Part shown: in pieces, positions 1-7,915 of the stretch
Layout: every line of letters begins with the position of its first letter
How positions within the stretch are numbered: the first letter of the stretch is position 1
DNA from: Fabrea salina
Lineage: Eukaryota > Ciliophora > Heterotrichea > Heterotrichida > Fabreidae
Assembly (NCBI GenBank): GCA_022984795.1
Contig: JALIHJ010000032.1
Span: 186,001 to 250,000 of the forward strand
Reading direction: 5' to 3'
DNA length: 64,000 nucleotides
Translations under genes and position numbers: made by a program
Notes under the pieces: generated by a model
Told to the model about the DNA's origin: nothing
What the model saw: the letters and a program-made list of their open reading frames with translations, nothing else
Database searches by the model: none

Positions 1-2
1 CC

Positions 3-1181
3 AGTAACGACACTACTCACGTGCCTTACAGGGACTCAAAGTTAACAAGGCTCTTGCAGGACTCTTTAGGAATCAACACCAGAACTATACTTATAGCTAC
101 TATTTCTCCTAACCCTGACTACATCGAAGAAACCATATCTACTCTTAAGTTTGCTGACAGAGCCAAACAAGTCATGGTTAAAGTAAAAAAAAACGAAATA
201 AACGCTACCAACGACCAGTTAGTTCTTAAACTCCAAAGAGAAATCCAGCACCTAAAAAGCATCCTGAACCTTAACCGACGCGGAGGCATCCAAGAACTCC
301 ACAACCAACTTTGGATCCTTAAAAGAGAAAATCAGCACCTCAAACAAATGACTCAGCAGTTCACTATTGAAGAAGTTGAAAAACTCAAAGAAGAAAACAA
401 ACGACTAAGACTTGAACTCCAGAACAAACCAGATACTTCTGAACCAGCCCACTCCTCACAAACCAACTATGAAGCTTCTGATCCAGAACAAACCTATAAA
501 ACAAACGAACACCCCAAAGCTAAGTCAGAAATAGAAAGCCACAACTCTGACTACTCAGGAAACTCTGTAAACTCTTTAAACCGCTTCAGATCCCCCCAGC
601 CCCGAAGACCCTGTCCCAACTGCAAAATCATGCCACCCTGCGTGCACTTTTCAGGACCAGACTTTTACTCCTCGCCTCCTCAAAACTCTTCTAGGTACAA
701 CTCTACTAAGTCCAGTTTAACTCTTAGTGCCAAAATAAACCGAAAAACAACTAGAAAGCAACTCCCAATTCGCTACAGAATGATCAACTGCACTGTAGAG
801 GAAGGCGGATTCACAGAAGAAATCAAGGAAAAAGAAGCCCAAAAGAAAGAATTCAAACAGATCCAAGCCCGTCTTGCCAAGTTGTCCCAAATCGAAGAGT
901 ACCGCAAAAAGAAATTCAGACAAGAACTCGAACAACTCGAAGAAAGAAAACGTCAAGAAGAAGAAGAACACAAAAAAAGAAGAGCATTCGAAGCCAAACG
1001 CCGCAGAGAAATCATGGAGAAAAAACAACAAGTTAGTCTCCACAAAGACCTTAAACGCCAAGCTGAAATTGAAAAACAAATCCAAAACAGACAGTTTTTA
1101 GAAGAAAAAGAACAAAAAAGGAAACAAAGAAATGAAGTGCTTAAAAAGAAAATCAAAGAATATAAAACTGACCAGTTTTAA
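3..1181 (+). CDS. Kinesin-like motor protein, 3' part only
   Basis: This is the C-terminal part of a kinesin whose reading frame is already open at the left edge (first codon at base 3). The beginning shows the end of the motor core: [17 protein letters not shown] (loop before helix alpha4), then IATISP and [11 protein letters not shown], the classic end of the motor domain before the neck. A coiled coil follows at about residues 50-130. A low-complexity linker comes next, containing a Cys-rich patch ([13 protein letters not shown]). The last 130 residues are a very charged, probably helical tail rich in K/E/R. Kinesins use ATP to move along microtubules or to alter microtubule ends. The class cannot be decided because most of the motor is outside the window. 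The gene ends in TAA and converges on the decayed TPR gene 174 bp away. Confidence 0.9.
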   Translation, partial: SNDTTHVPYRDSKLTRLLQDSLGINTRTILIATISPNPDYIEETISTLKFADRAKQVMVKVKKNEINATNDQLVLKLQREIQHLKSILNLNRRGGIQELHNQLWILKRENQHLKQMTQQFTIEEVEKLKEENKRLRLELQNKPDTSEPAHSSQTNYEASDPEQTYKTNEHPKAKSEIESHNSDYSGNSVNSLNRFRSPQPRRPCPNCKIMPPCVHFSGPDFYSSPPQNSSRYNSTKSSLTLSAKINRKTTRKQLPIRYRMINCTVEEGGFTEEIKEKEAQKKEFKQIQARLAKLSQIEEYRKKKFRQELEQLEERKRQEEEEHKKRRAFEAKRRREIMEKKQQVSLHKDLKRQAEIEKQIQNRQFLEEKEQKRKQRNEVLKKKIKEYKTDQF

Positions 1182-1261
1182 TTATGTTAGTTTAATTTTA
1201 ATCAATGGAAGGGTGTCTTTACTATGTATAAGTTTCTTAAGTACTTTATAAACTCCAAAGT

Positions 1262-1363
1262 AATTAAGTTTATTCTACCAAAAAACTACCCAAGACACGA
1301 AGCAGAGGCCTAGACGGCTTACAACAATTCCAATAAATAAATAAATAAATTAAGTTTATTCTA
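1262..1363. repeat. Short direct repeat pair in a convergent 3' spacer
   Basis: The 16-mer AATTAAGTTTATTCTA occurs at 1262-1277 and again at 1348-1363. The second copy covers the stop codon of the TPR pseudogene. Between them lies an AAAT tetranucleotide run (about 1333-1350). It looks like a small local duplication of the 3' end of the decayed gene. No protein or RNA gene is visible in this 174-bp spacer. Confidence 0.6.
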
Positions 1364-2479
1364 AGTTGTTAGCTTTGTCTGTATAGTACCTTGCATCTTT
1401 GTGGTTCCCTTTTTTGTCGTATACCAGTCCTAATCTATAGTAGGTGGCTTTTAAGCCTGTACTTCTAGGTTCTGCGGTTTCTTGTATCTTTATTGACTTT
1501 AAGTAGTACTTTTCAGAGTCCTGAGTCTTTCTATTTTATCGTAAAGCGATCCTAAGCTGTAGTAGGTACCTGCCAAGCTAAGACTTTCGGGAACTACAGC
1601 CTCTTTTATCTTCATTGACTCTAAATAATAGTTCTCAGACTTTTGTGGCCTTTGAGTGTCTTCATAAAGCAATCCCAAACTATGGTAGGTCTCTTCCAGT
1701 ATTTTCGTAGAATAGCCCTAGTTCTTGGTAGGTAATTGCTAGTTCTGGACTTCCGGAAGCTTTAACTTCTCTTACTTTAACCGACTTCAAGTAATACTTC
1801 TCCGCGTCTCGGTGCTTCCTCATACTTTCGTAAAGCCAACCCAAGTTATTGTAGATAGCTCCTAAGCTAGCATCTTGAGGATCTGCAGACTCTTTTATCT
1901 CAATTGATTTTAAGTAGCACTTTTCTGCGTCCTTGTAGTTTTCGATATTTTCGTAAAGCCATCCTAACTTTTTGAAGCATGAAGCTTTTACCTTCTTACT
2001 GCCCTTTATCTCTTCTAGTTCCTTTTCGATTTCCAGGACCTTTTCGTGTTTGATTTTATTGTTCTTGCTTTCATATATCAAGGAGTCTAGTCCCCTAACC
2101 AAACTCTCCACGGACTCATAGAGTTGTTCAATGCCTAGTTTCTCAATGAGTTCATTCACTTGGTTTACCTGTTCTTTCGAAGGCCCAACTGCATCTGCCT
2201 TTTCCTTAACTTCTTCAACACTCTCACACTCAACTACTTTCTGACTCAGTCGATAGGAAGTTATTTTCTCGACTTCAGAAACAATGGACTCACTTATCCT
2301 GAGTATTTCTTGCTTTTTCTGGGAAATGACTCTAAGCATCCACCCACACCTCATCTTCTCCGTAACAGGGGTAGCTGCATGTCCTTTGACAGCATGATCA
2401 GCTACAGTGTGGGCACAGACAAGTCTCCACACTCACACTGAGAAACAGGCTGGCACTTTTGGAGACACTTAGTTTCCAT
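1356..2479 (-). pseudogene. Decayed B-box / coiled-coil / TPR protein gene
   Basis: Read on the minus strand from the ATG at 2479, the sequence encodes a B-box-like Cys/His cluster (KCLQKCQPVSQCECGD, then VCAHTVADHAVKGH), a coiled coil, and kinesin-light-chain-like TPR repeats of about 42 residues (GWLYENIENYKDAEKCYLKS and variants). The frame is broken at least three times. One break lies inside the B-box, near 2415, as if a base were lost. One is near 1690, where most of a repeat unit is also missing. One is near 1530. Recognisable TPR sequence continues past every break and ends in TAA at 1356-1358. None of the breaks fits a 15/16-nt intron. The longest intact piece is 1680-2432. Intact relatives would be cytoplasmic protein-interaction adaptors. 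Its ATG is only 5 bp from that of PCNA. A working frameshifted gene or assembly errors are less likely, because neighbouring genes are clean. Confidence 0.75.
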
Positions 2480-2484
2480 TTATA

Positions 2485-3249
2485 ATGTTCGAAGCAGTAG
2501 TGTCCAAAGCAACTATTCTAAAAAAGCTAATTGAGTCCTTAAAAGACCTGATATCAGACGTGACACTCGAGTGCACCCCTGAAGGAATAAGTATTCAAGC
2601 TATGGACGCTTCACACGTTTCCTTAGTGTTTTTAAGTTTGCGCGCGGAAAACTTTGAGGAGTACAATTGCCAAGAAAGCCAAAGCCTAGGAATATCCATA
2701 GCAAATCTTTCGAAAGTAATGAAGTGCGGAGACAACGACGACCAAATCACTTTGAGGGCTGAAAGCAACGCTTCAATGCTAAGCGTGATTTTCCAAGGAA
2801 AAGAAGACGACAGAATCTCAGAATTCCACTTGAACCTACTCTCTCTGGATTCTGAGCAAATGGGGATTCCTGAAGAGGAGTACCCAGCAGTGATTACTAT
2901 GCCCAGCGAAGAGTTCTCAAGGGTCTGCAGAGAACTTTCGCAGCTTTCAGACACATTAAACTTTGAAGCCAACAAAGAAAAGGTGACCTTTAGCGTGAAG
3001 GGGGACATTGGCAAAGGAGCTATTACACTTAAGCACCGACCAATGTCTAAGAAGCCAGTTAACATTGAGGTATTAGAAAACGTGTCTTGCTCCTACGCAA
3101 TGCGCTACTTGTCCATGTTCAACAAAGCTTCTAGTTTGTCAGAACAAGTAATCATGTGTTCTGCAGAGGACAAACCTTTAATACTCCACTTCCAGTTCGA
3201 GATGGGAGAGATCAAGTACTACTTAGCACCTAAAGTGCAAGAAGACTAA
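2485..3249 (+). CDS. PCNA: Proliferating cell nuclear antigen (DNA sliding clamp)
   Basis: 254 residues, within the usual PCNA length and collinear with the family from MFEAVVSKATILKKLIESL to the C-terminal acidic tail (APKVQED). Recognisable elements include the first-domain sequence IQAMDASHVSLV, the interdomain connecting-loop region around residues 118-135 (ending EEEYPAVITMPS), and the C-terminal segment KPLILHFQFEMGEIKYYLAPK that forms the PIP-peptide pocket with the loop. PCNA forms a homotrimeric ring that tethers replicative polymerases and recruits repair factors in the nucleus. No intron is needed. The start codon lies 5 bp from the divergent start of the decayed TPR gene, so its promoter presumably lies within that pseudogene's 5' end. 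The sequence just before the ATG is TTTATA. Confidence 0.98.
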   Translation: MFEAVVSKATILKKLIESLKDLISDVTLECTPEGISIQAMDASHVSLVFLSLRAENFEEYNCQESQSLGISIANLSKVMKCGDNDDQITLRAESNASMLSVIFQGKEDDRISEFHLNLLSLDSEQMGIPEEEYPAVITMPSEEFSRVCRELSQLSDTLNFEANKEKVTFSVKGDIGKGAITLKHRPMSKKPVNIEVLENVSCSYAMRYLSMFNKASSLSEQVIMCSAEDKPLILHFQFEMGEIKYYLAPKVQED

Positions 3250-3271
3250 TTCATTTAAACTTATGCTTATA

Positions 3272-3967
3272 TTAGTACGTTGCTCGGCACACCGGGCAGG
3301 TGTTGTGATCTTGCAGCCAGATGTCAAGACACTCCTTGTGGAAGAAGTGCTTGCAGCTTTCCAAAGTAATGATCTTTTCGCTCTTTCTGAACTCGTCCAG
3401 GCAAATTGAGCAGCTGCAGTCAAGCAGCACCTCTCCTGCGTTGCTTTCTTTGCGCCAGTTGTTGATTTTTTGCTTGAGTTTCCTTTGGTGGCAGTACTCC
3501 CTTACAGCAAACCACAACGCGTAGGAACAAATTAAACTCACTAAGAACAAAAACGACCAAGTGCCTACCCTCATCACTATCACCAAAAAGTCACTGTCGC
3601 AGTTCTCTTTGTTGTAGCAAAAGTCGTCGTACTTAATAGCTCCCAAACAGCACCCAAAAATATTCCACAAAAAAAGGTTTGGCCCTGCTACAGTTAGCAT
3701 TGAGTAGCCTAGGCACTTCCCTAGTTTCTCTGCTCCACAAGCAAGCATAGTAACTAGTATAGGCAGGGAGAACCATAAGAAAGAAATATTCAAACACATG
3801 CCCAGTGTCCAAACCTCTATTAAGTATTGCTTGTTGTCCAGTTCGTCTAAGCCTTGCCAGTTAGACGCCACGTCTATGTCCCACCTCAGGATTACAAGGC
3901 TAATTCCTCCCAGAACCACTAAAGTGCAACACGATGAACACAAACCTGATTCATTCTCGTTTTCCAT
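3272..3967 (-). CDS. Multi-spanning membrane RING-H2 protein, probable E3 ubiquitin ligase
   Basis: About 231 residues from the ATG at 3967. This start avoids overlap with the upstream gene, which stops at 3975; an in-frame ATG at 3994 would add nine residues. There are four hydrophobic segments: one near the N-terminus after a short acidic start, two in the middle and one near residue 150. A cytosolic C-terminal RING-H2 finger follows, with the pattern CSICLDEF, CKHFFHKEC, W and CPVC. This is the complete C3H2C3 ligand set, so zinc binding and E2 recruitment are likely. The layout resembles protist and plant membrane RING ligases acting in the endomembrane system. The substrate cannot be inferred. 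It converges with PCNA (22 bp between stops) and lies 7 bp behind the PG-repeat protein. Confidence 0.85.
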   Translation of the reverse strand: MENENESGLCSSCCTLVVLGGISLVILRWDIDVASNWQGLDELDNKQYLIEVWTLGMCLNISFLWFSLPILVTMLACGAEKLGKCLGYSMLTVAGPNLFLWNIFGCCLGAIKYDDFCYNKENCDSDFLVIVMRVGTWSFLFLVSLICSYALWFAVREYCHQRKLKQKINNWRKESNAGEVLLDCSCSICLDEFRKSEKIITLESCKHFFHKECLDIWLQDHNTCPVCRATY

Positions 3968-3974
3968 TTTTATG

Positions 3975-5564
3975 TTAGTGCTTTGTGTAGCCACGGTTCC
4001 TGGCCGAGGACTGTTCTTCTGGCGACCTAGAAGTTCTCTTCTTACTGAGTCTTCTGCTCAAGGCTCGGTTGAACTGGCCTGTGTATTGTCTGTGCCACTT
4101 TAAACTGCCAATGTTTATTTTTTTCCTTGCAAGTTCTTCTTTAAAGCTAACTTTTTTAGCTGAGTTTTGTTTTAGGACTTGGTAGCGTCTAGTAGTTATT
4201 CCTGTGACCATATTGTAGATCTTATCCCAAACATACCTTTTGTTCTCAGCAGTTTGTATTAGTTCTTTCATAGAAGCTTTGTCTGAGTACAAACTGAGTA
4301 CAGGTGCAGAGGGTCCGCTTTTGTACTCGATTGTTTGGCCAGCAATGAAGGCTTCTAGTTCCCTCTGTGCTCTTTCTTCAAAAAAGTCTTTGTCGATCTG
4401 GCGTTTGTTTCTCCAAAAGTAGTTTTTCTTTTCAAAGTAGTCTTTAATTTTAGTGTTCAGGTACTTCCTTAAGTAGTAGTCCCTTACTTCGTTTGGAATA
4501 GACAGTCTTTGTTCTAGGTTTTTGTTAGGTTTGTTTGAAGGCAGCATTTCTAAGTCTACTTTGCACCAGAACTTCCTTAAAGCAGTCATTCTTGAACGAG
4601 TAACTTGGAAAAGCTTTCTTAAGTTTCTTTGCAGACTCAGCACTTTTGACTTGTACAAGTATGCCACATAAAACATTCTAGGCCCAGTTAGTACTTTTTG
4701 GGTAGTTTGGGCGATTACACTGGCTAGTTGTTTTTCTTTGCTTTCAACCCAAACTTTTAGCAGGGGTTTCATTAGAACCCTTAAAGTAGCAAAAGCACTT
4801 TTTTTCCTTATGCTTATAAGAAGACACTTGAACTTTCCAACTGCTCTAGAAATGTTAAACAGCCACTTAAGTCTGTGAGTAGTGCGATGTTTAAGGAGTT
4901 TCTTGTGCCTGAGTTTAGACTTAATACTGCGTGCAAGTCCAACTGTGCACATAAAAAGTACCCAAGTCTTTTTAACTTCTTGGTACTTGTTAATTCTTAG
5001 TTGGAACTTTCTCTGCTTATCTTGGAATTTAAGTTGTTTTTCTATTCGCTTAGCTAAGTCGATTTTGTGTTTGTTTTGGAGTATTTGTTGGGACTGGATT
5101 TCTTTGAGTTTGGACTGTTTTTGAATGAGTTTTTTCTTCTGGTCAGGGTAGTGGTTACTTAAGTCTAGGTTCTTTTTGACCTTTTCGAAGCTGTTCTCTC
5201 TAGACAGGGCATTTAAAAAGGAGTGCCTTGATAGTTTGAATCTAGGTGAGTAGTTAAACTGGTAAGAAATACCCGGGGGAGGCTTAGGAACATCATACTT
5301 GCCTGGACCTAGTCGTGAAGAGTCTGCGTTTGCTCTTAAGGTGATTTTGGAAGGAGTGGGAGTTCTGCTTTGAAGATCTGGGAGTTCAGGGTGTTTGAGT
5401 AGCTTTTTGCGACTAGTTACTATTACAGGGGAAATGCTTGAACGGTCTGTTGTTGGAGTTCTGTCCCTAGAAGACCTTTTTTGTTTTATGTGCTTCTCTG
5501 AAGGAGTGTTTATTAGCAGAGAAGCTAAGGGCTTTGGAGTACGGCTCCTCGAAGTTAAAGACAT
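3975..5564 (-). CDS. STPGR (PG-repeat)-like protein, probably ciliary or microtubule-associated
   Basis: 529 residues, strongly basic. The first 90 residues are Ser/Thr/Pro/Arg-rich and disordered. At about residues 85-108 there is one good sperm-tail PG-rich motif (LGPGKYDVPKPP followed by YQFNYSPRF). This motif is typical of axonemal and microtubule-inner proteins. A helical, Lys-rich central part follows (QKKKLIQKQSKLKEIQSQQ), with hydrophobic helices around residues 200-330 and a basic Ser/Arg tail. Beyond the PG motif I do not recognise the family. A ciliary or cortical microtubule role is inferred from that motif and from the presence of other ciliary genes in the window. It is divergent from methionine aminopeptidase (34 bp between ATGs). 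Confidence 0.6.
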   Translation of the reverse strand: MSLTSRSRTPKPLASLLINTPSEKHIKQKRSSRDRTPTTDRSSISPVIVTSRKKLLKHPELPDLQSRTPTPSKITLRANADSSRLGPGKYDVPKPPPGISYQFNYSPRFKLSRHSFLNALSRENSFEKVKKNLDLSNHYPDQKKKLIQKQSKLKEIQSQQILQNKHKIDLAKRIEKQLKFQDKQRKFQLRINKYQEVKKTWVLFMCTVGLARSIKSKLRHKKLLKHRTTHRLKWLFNISRAVGKFKCLLISIRKKSAFATLRVLMKPLLKVWVESKEKQLASVIAQTTQKVLTGPRMFYVAYLYKSKVLSLQRNLRKLFQVTRSRMTALRKFWCKVDLEMLPSNKPNKNLEQRLSIPNEVRDYYLRKYLNTKIKDYFEKKNYFWRNKRQIDKDFFEERAQRELEAFIAGQTIEYKSGPSAPVLSLYSDKASMKELIQTAENKRYVWDKIYNMVTGITTRRYQVLKQNSAKKVSFKEELARKKINIGSLKWHRQYTGQFNRALSRRLSKKRTSRSPEEQSSARNRGYTKH

Positions 5565-5598
5565 TTATTTAATTTGAGAATTCATTTATTAAAGTCAA

Positions 5599-6666
5599 AT
5601 GGAAGCCAACAACTACCAGTGCGAAGGCTGTGGAAAGCAAGCCAAGTTAAGGTGCCCTAGTTGTATTAAACTTGAACTTCCAGACTCTTACTTCTGCTCA
5701 CAAGACTGCTTCAAAAAAAGCTGGGTCATACACAAAATCAAGCACACTGTTGACAACAACAACTACACTGGGAACCTACGCAAAGGCAAGGTCTCAGCTA
5801 TGCGCACAGTGCCCGAACACATTGAGAAGCCAGATTACTCTGAAACTGGAGTCCCTGTTTCGGAGCAAACAGCCAGAGCCCAGCGTGAAATTCCTGTGTA
5901 CTCACAAGAAGAACTAGACCAGATCAGGTACTCCTGCAGACTGACTCGGGAGTGCCTTGACTTAGCTCACTCTATGGCCAAACCTGGAGTCACCACTGAA
6001 GAAATCGACATTGCTGTTCACGAGTTCTGTGTGGAGCACAACGCTTACCCCTCACCTTTAAATTACTACAACTTTCCTAAGTCAGTCTGCACCAGTGTGA
6101 ACGAAGTAATTTGCCACGGAATTCCAGACTCAAGGCCTTTGGAAAACGGAGACATCTGCAACGTTGACGTGAGCATTTACTACAGAGGGTACCACGGAGA
6201 CGCCAACGAAACCTTTTTGGTAGGAGAAGTAGACGACCAAACCAAAAACCTGGTTAAAACTACTTACGAAGCACTGATGACCGCCATAGACTCTTGTAAG
6301 CCTGGGCAAAAGTACAGAGAGATCGGAAACATCATCAGTAACTATGTTGAGCCTAAAGGTTACTCAGTGGTGAAGTCCTACACAGGACACGGAGTAGGAA
6401 GACTTTTCCACTGTGCTCCAAGTGTCCCCCACTACAAAGGAAACAAAACAGGAGGCGTCATGAGGGAAGGCCACGTTTTCACCATCGAACCAATGATCAA
6501 CATGGGTACTTGGCGTGACGACCACTGGGACGACGGGTGGACTAGTGTGACTCAGGACGGCAAAATGTCAGCTCAGTTCGAACACTCAATGCTTATCACT
6601 GAAACTGGAGTTGAAGTCCTTACTGCAAGACTGCCAACTTCGCCTCCTTTGGAATTTCTTAATTAA
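5599..6666 (+). CDS. Methionine aminopeptidase type 1 with N-terminal zinc finger
   Basis: 355 residues, a usual length for eukaryotic cytosolic MetAP1. Residues 8-49 form a C6H2-type zinc finger (C8, C11, C19, C22, C33, C37, H45, H49) that in relatives helps ribosome binding. The pita-bread catalytic domain follows, with all five metal ligands visible: D190 in CNVDVSIYYRG, D201 in HGDANETF, H264 in TGHGVGRLFH, E297 in FTIEPMI and E328 in QFEHS. The substrate-gating histidine is in CHGIPD. The enzyme removes the initiator methionine co-translationally from proteins with a small second residue, and so precedes N-myristoylation of MG- proteins such as two encoded in this window. It is followed on the same strand by KBL after 26 bp. 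Confidence 0.97.
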   Translation: MEANNYQCEGCGKQAKLRCPSCIKLELPDSYFCSQDCFKKSWVIHKIKHTVDNNNYTGNLRKGKVSAMRTVPEHIEKPDYSETGVPVSEQTARAQREIPVYSQEELDQIRYSCRLTRECLDLAHSMAKPGVTTEEIDIAVHEFCVEHNAYPSPLNYYNFPKSVCTSVNEVICHGIPDSRPLENGDICNVDVSIYYRGYHGDANETFLVGEVDDQTKNLVKTTYEALMTAIDSCKPGQKYREIGNIISNYVEPKGYSVVKSYTGHGVGRLFHCAPSVPHYKGNKTGGVMREGHVFTIEPMINMGTWRDDHWDDGWTSVTQDGKMSAQFEHSMLITETGVEVLTARLPTSPPLEFLN

Positions 6667-6692
6667 CCATAAGTTTTTGTCGAACCAATAAA

Positions 6693-7886
6693 ATGGCTTA
6701 CGCTGCTAGAGTGAAACCAGTGTTTTCTAACCTTCTAAACGACATTAAACAGGCTGGAACTTATAAAAGGGAAAGAGTCATCACTAGTCCCCAGGCAATT
6801 GAAATCACTTCTGACGGAAAAGAAGTTTTGAATTTCTGTGCAAACAACTACTTAGGTCTGAGTGACGACTCTCGAATTGTAAACGCTGCCAAAAAGGCCC
6901 TGGACGACTATGGGTTTGGACTAAGCTCAGTAAGGTTCATTTGTGGAACTCAAAGTCTCCACAAAGACCTTGAACAAAAAATCACTGAGTTCCACGGAAC
7001 AGAAGACACCATTCTTTACTCTTCTTGCTTCGACGCAAATGCTGGGTTCTTTGAGGCTATTCTGGGTAAAGAAGATGCTATTTTTACTGATGCACTAAAT
7101 CATGCTTCAATCATTGACGGAATCAGACTTTGTGGAGCTCAGAGGTACATTTACAAGCACTTGGACACGGAACACCTTGAAGAAGGTTTAAAACAGCACT
7201 CTGACAAACGCATTAAAATGATAGTAACTGACGGAGTCTTTAGCATGGACGGTGACTTTGCACCCCTTCCACAAATAGTAGACTTGGCTAAGAAGTATGA
7301 CGCTATGGTGTTTGTGGACGAGTGCCATGCAACAGGGTTCCTAGGCAAAATGGGCAAAGGCACTCCAGAGTACTTTGGAGTGGAGCGTTATATTGACATC
7401 ATTAACTCAACTCTGGGCAAAGCTTTAGGAGGTGCAAGTGGAGGCTACACTTCAGGCAAGAAAGAGATTATAGACACTCTTAGACAAAAGTCCAGACCTT
7501 ACTTGTTCTCTAACTCACTAGCTCCTCCTATTGCTGGAGCTACTATTGAAGCTTTGAACATACTGCAGGGCAGTTCTTACCTTCCTGAAAAACTAAGGCA
7601 TAATACAAGTAAGTTCAGAGAAGGAATGAGACAAGCAGGGTTCAACATCATAGGCAACAAGGACTCACCCATAGTTCCTGTCATGATCGGAGACGCTAGG
7701 GTTGCTAGCGAGTTTGCTGATGAAATGCTTAGCAAAAACATTTACGTGATAGGGTTTTCTTACCCTGTAGTTCCTAAAGAAAAAGCTCGCATCAGAGTCC
7801 AACTCAGTGCTGCTCACGAAGACAAGCACATCGAAAGAGCCATTGAAGCCTTCACTGAAGTAGGCAAAGCTAAAGGAGTAATATAA
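6693..7886 (+). CDS. KBL: Glycine C-acetyltransferase (2-amino-3-ketobutyrate CoA ligase)
   Basis: 397 residues, the typical size for this alpha-oxoamine synthase. It is a PLP enzyme that cleaves 2-amino-3-ketobutyrate with CoA to glycine and acetyl-CoA in threonine breakdown. Diagnostic segments are NFCANNYLGL near the start, DALNHASIIDGIRL, the cofactor-binding DECHATGFLG, and TLGKALGGASGGY, in which K243 is the expected Schiff-base lysine. Relatives include 5-aminolevulinate synthase, serine palmitoyltransferase and bacterial biotin synthesis enzymes. The length and segments (LCGAQRY, RIRVQLSAAHE) fit KBL best. It is usually mitochondrial in eukaryotes. The N-terminus here is short and only weakly basic, so targeting is uncertain. 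It converges with RPB1, with 29 bp between stop codons. Confidence 0.94.
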   Translation: MAYAARVKPVFSNLLNDIKQAGTYKRERVITSPQAIEITSDGKEVLNFCANNYLGLSDDSRIVNAAKKALDDYGFGLSSVRFICGTQSLHKDLEQKITEFHGTEDTILYSSCFDANAGFFEAILGKEDAIFTDALNHASIIDGIRLCGAQRYIYKHLDTEHLEEGLKQHSDKRIKMIVTDGVFSMDGDFAPLPQIVDLAKKYDAMVFVDECHATGFLGKMGKGTPEYFGVERYIDIINSTLGKALGGASGGYTSGKKEIIDTLRQKSRPYLFSNSLAPPIAGATIEALNILQGSSYLPEKLRHNTSKFREGMRQAGFNIIGNKDSPIVPVMIGDARVASEFADEMLSKNIYVIGFSYPVVPKEKARIRVQLSAAHEDKHIERAIEAFTEVGKAKGVI

Positions 7887-7915
7887 CTTTCCATTAACAG
7901 TTTACTTATGTAAAA

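Noticed and set aside
1356-2479. Frame breaks of the TPR gene as minute introns
   Set aside because: Two breaks need a shift that 15 or 16 nt cannot give. The third lacks any GT-AG interval of 16 nt and also lacks part of a repeat.
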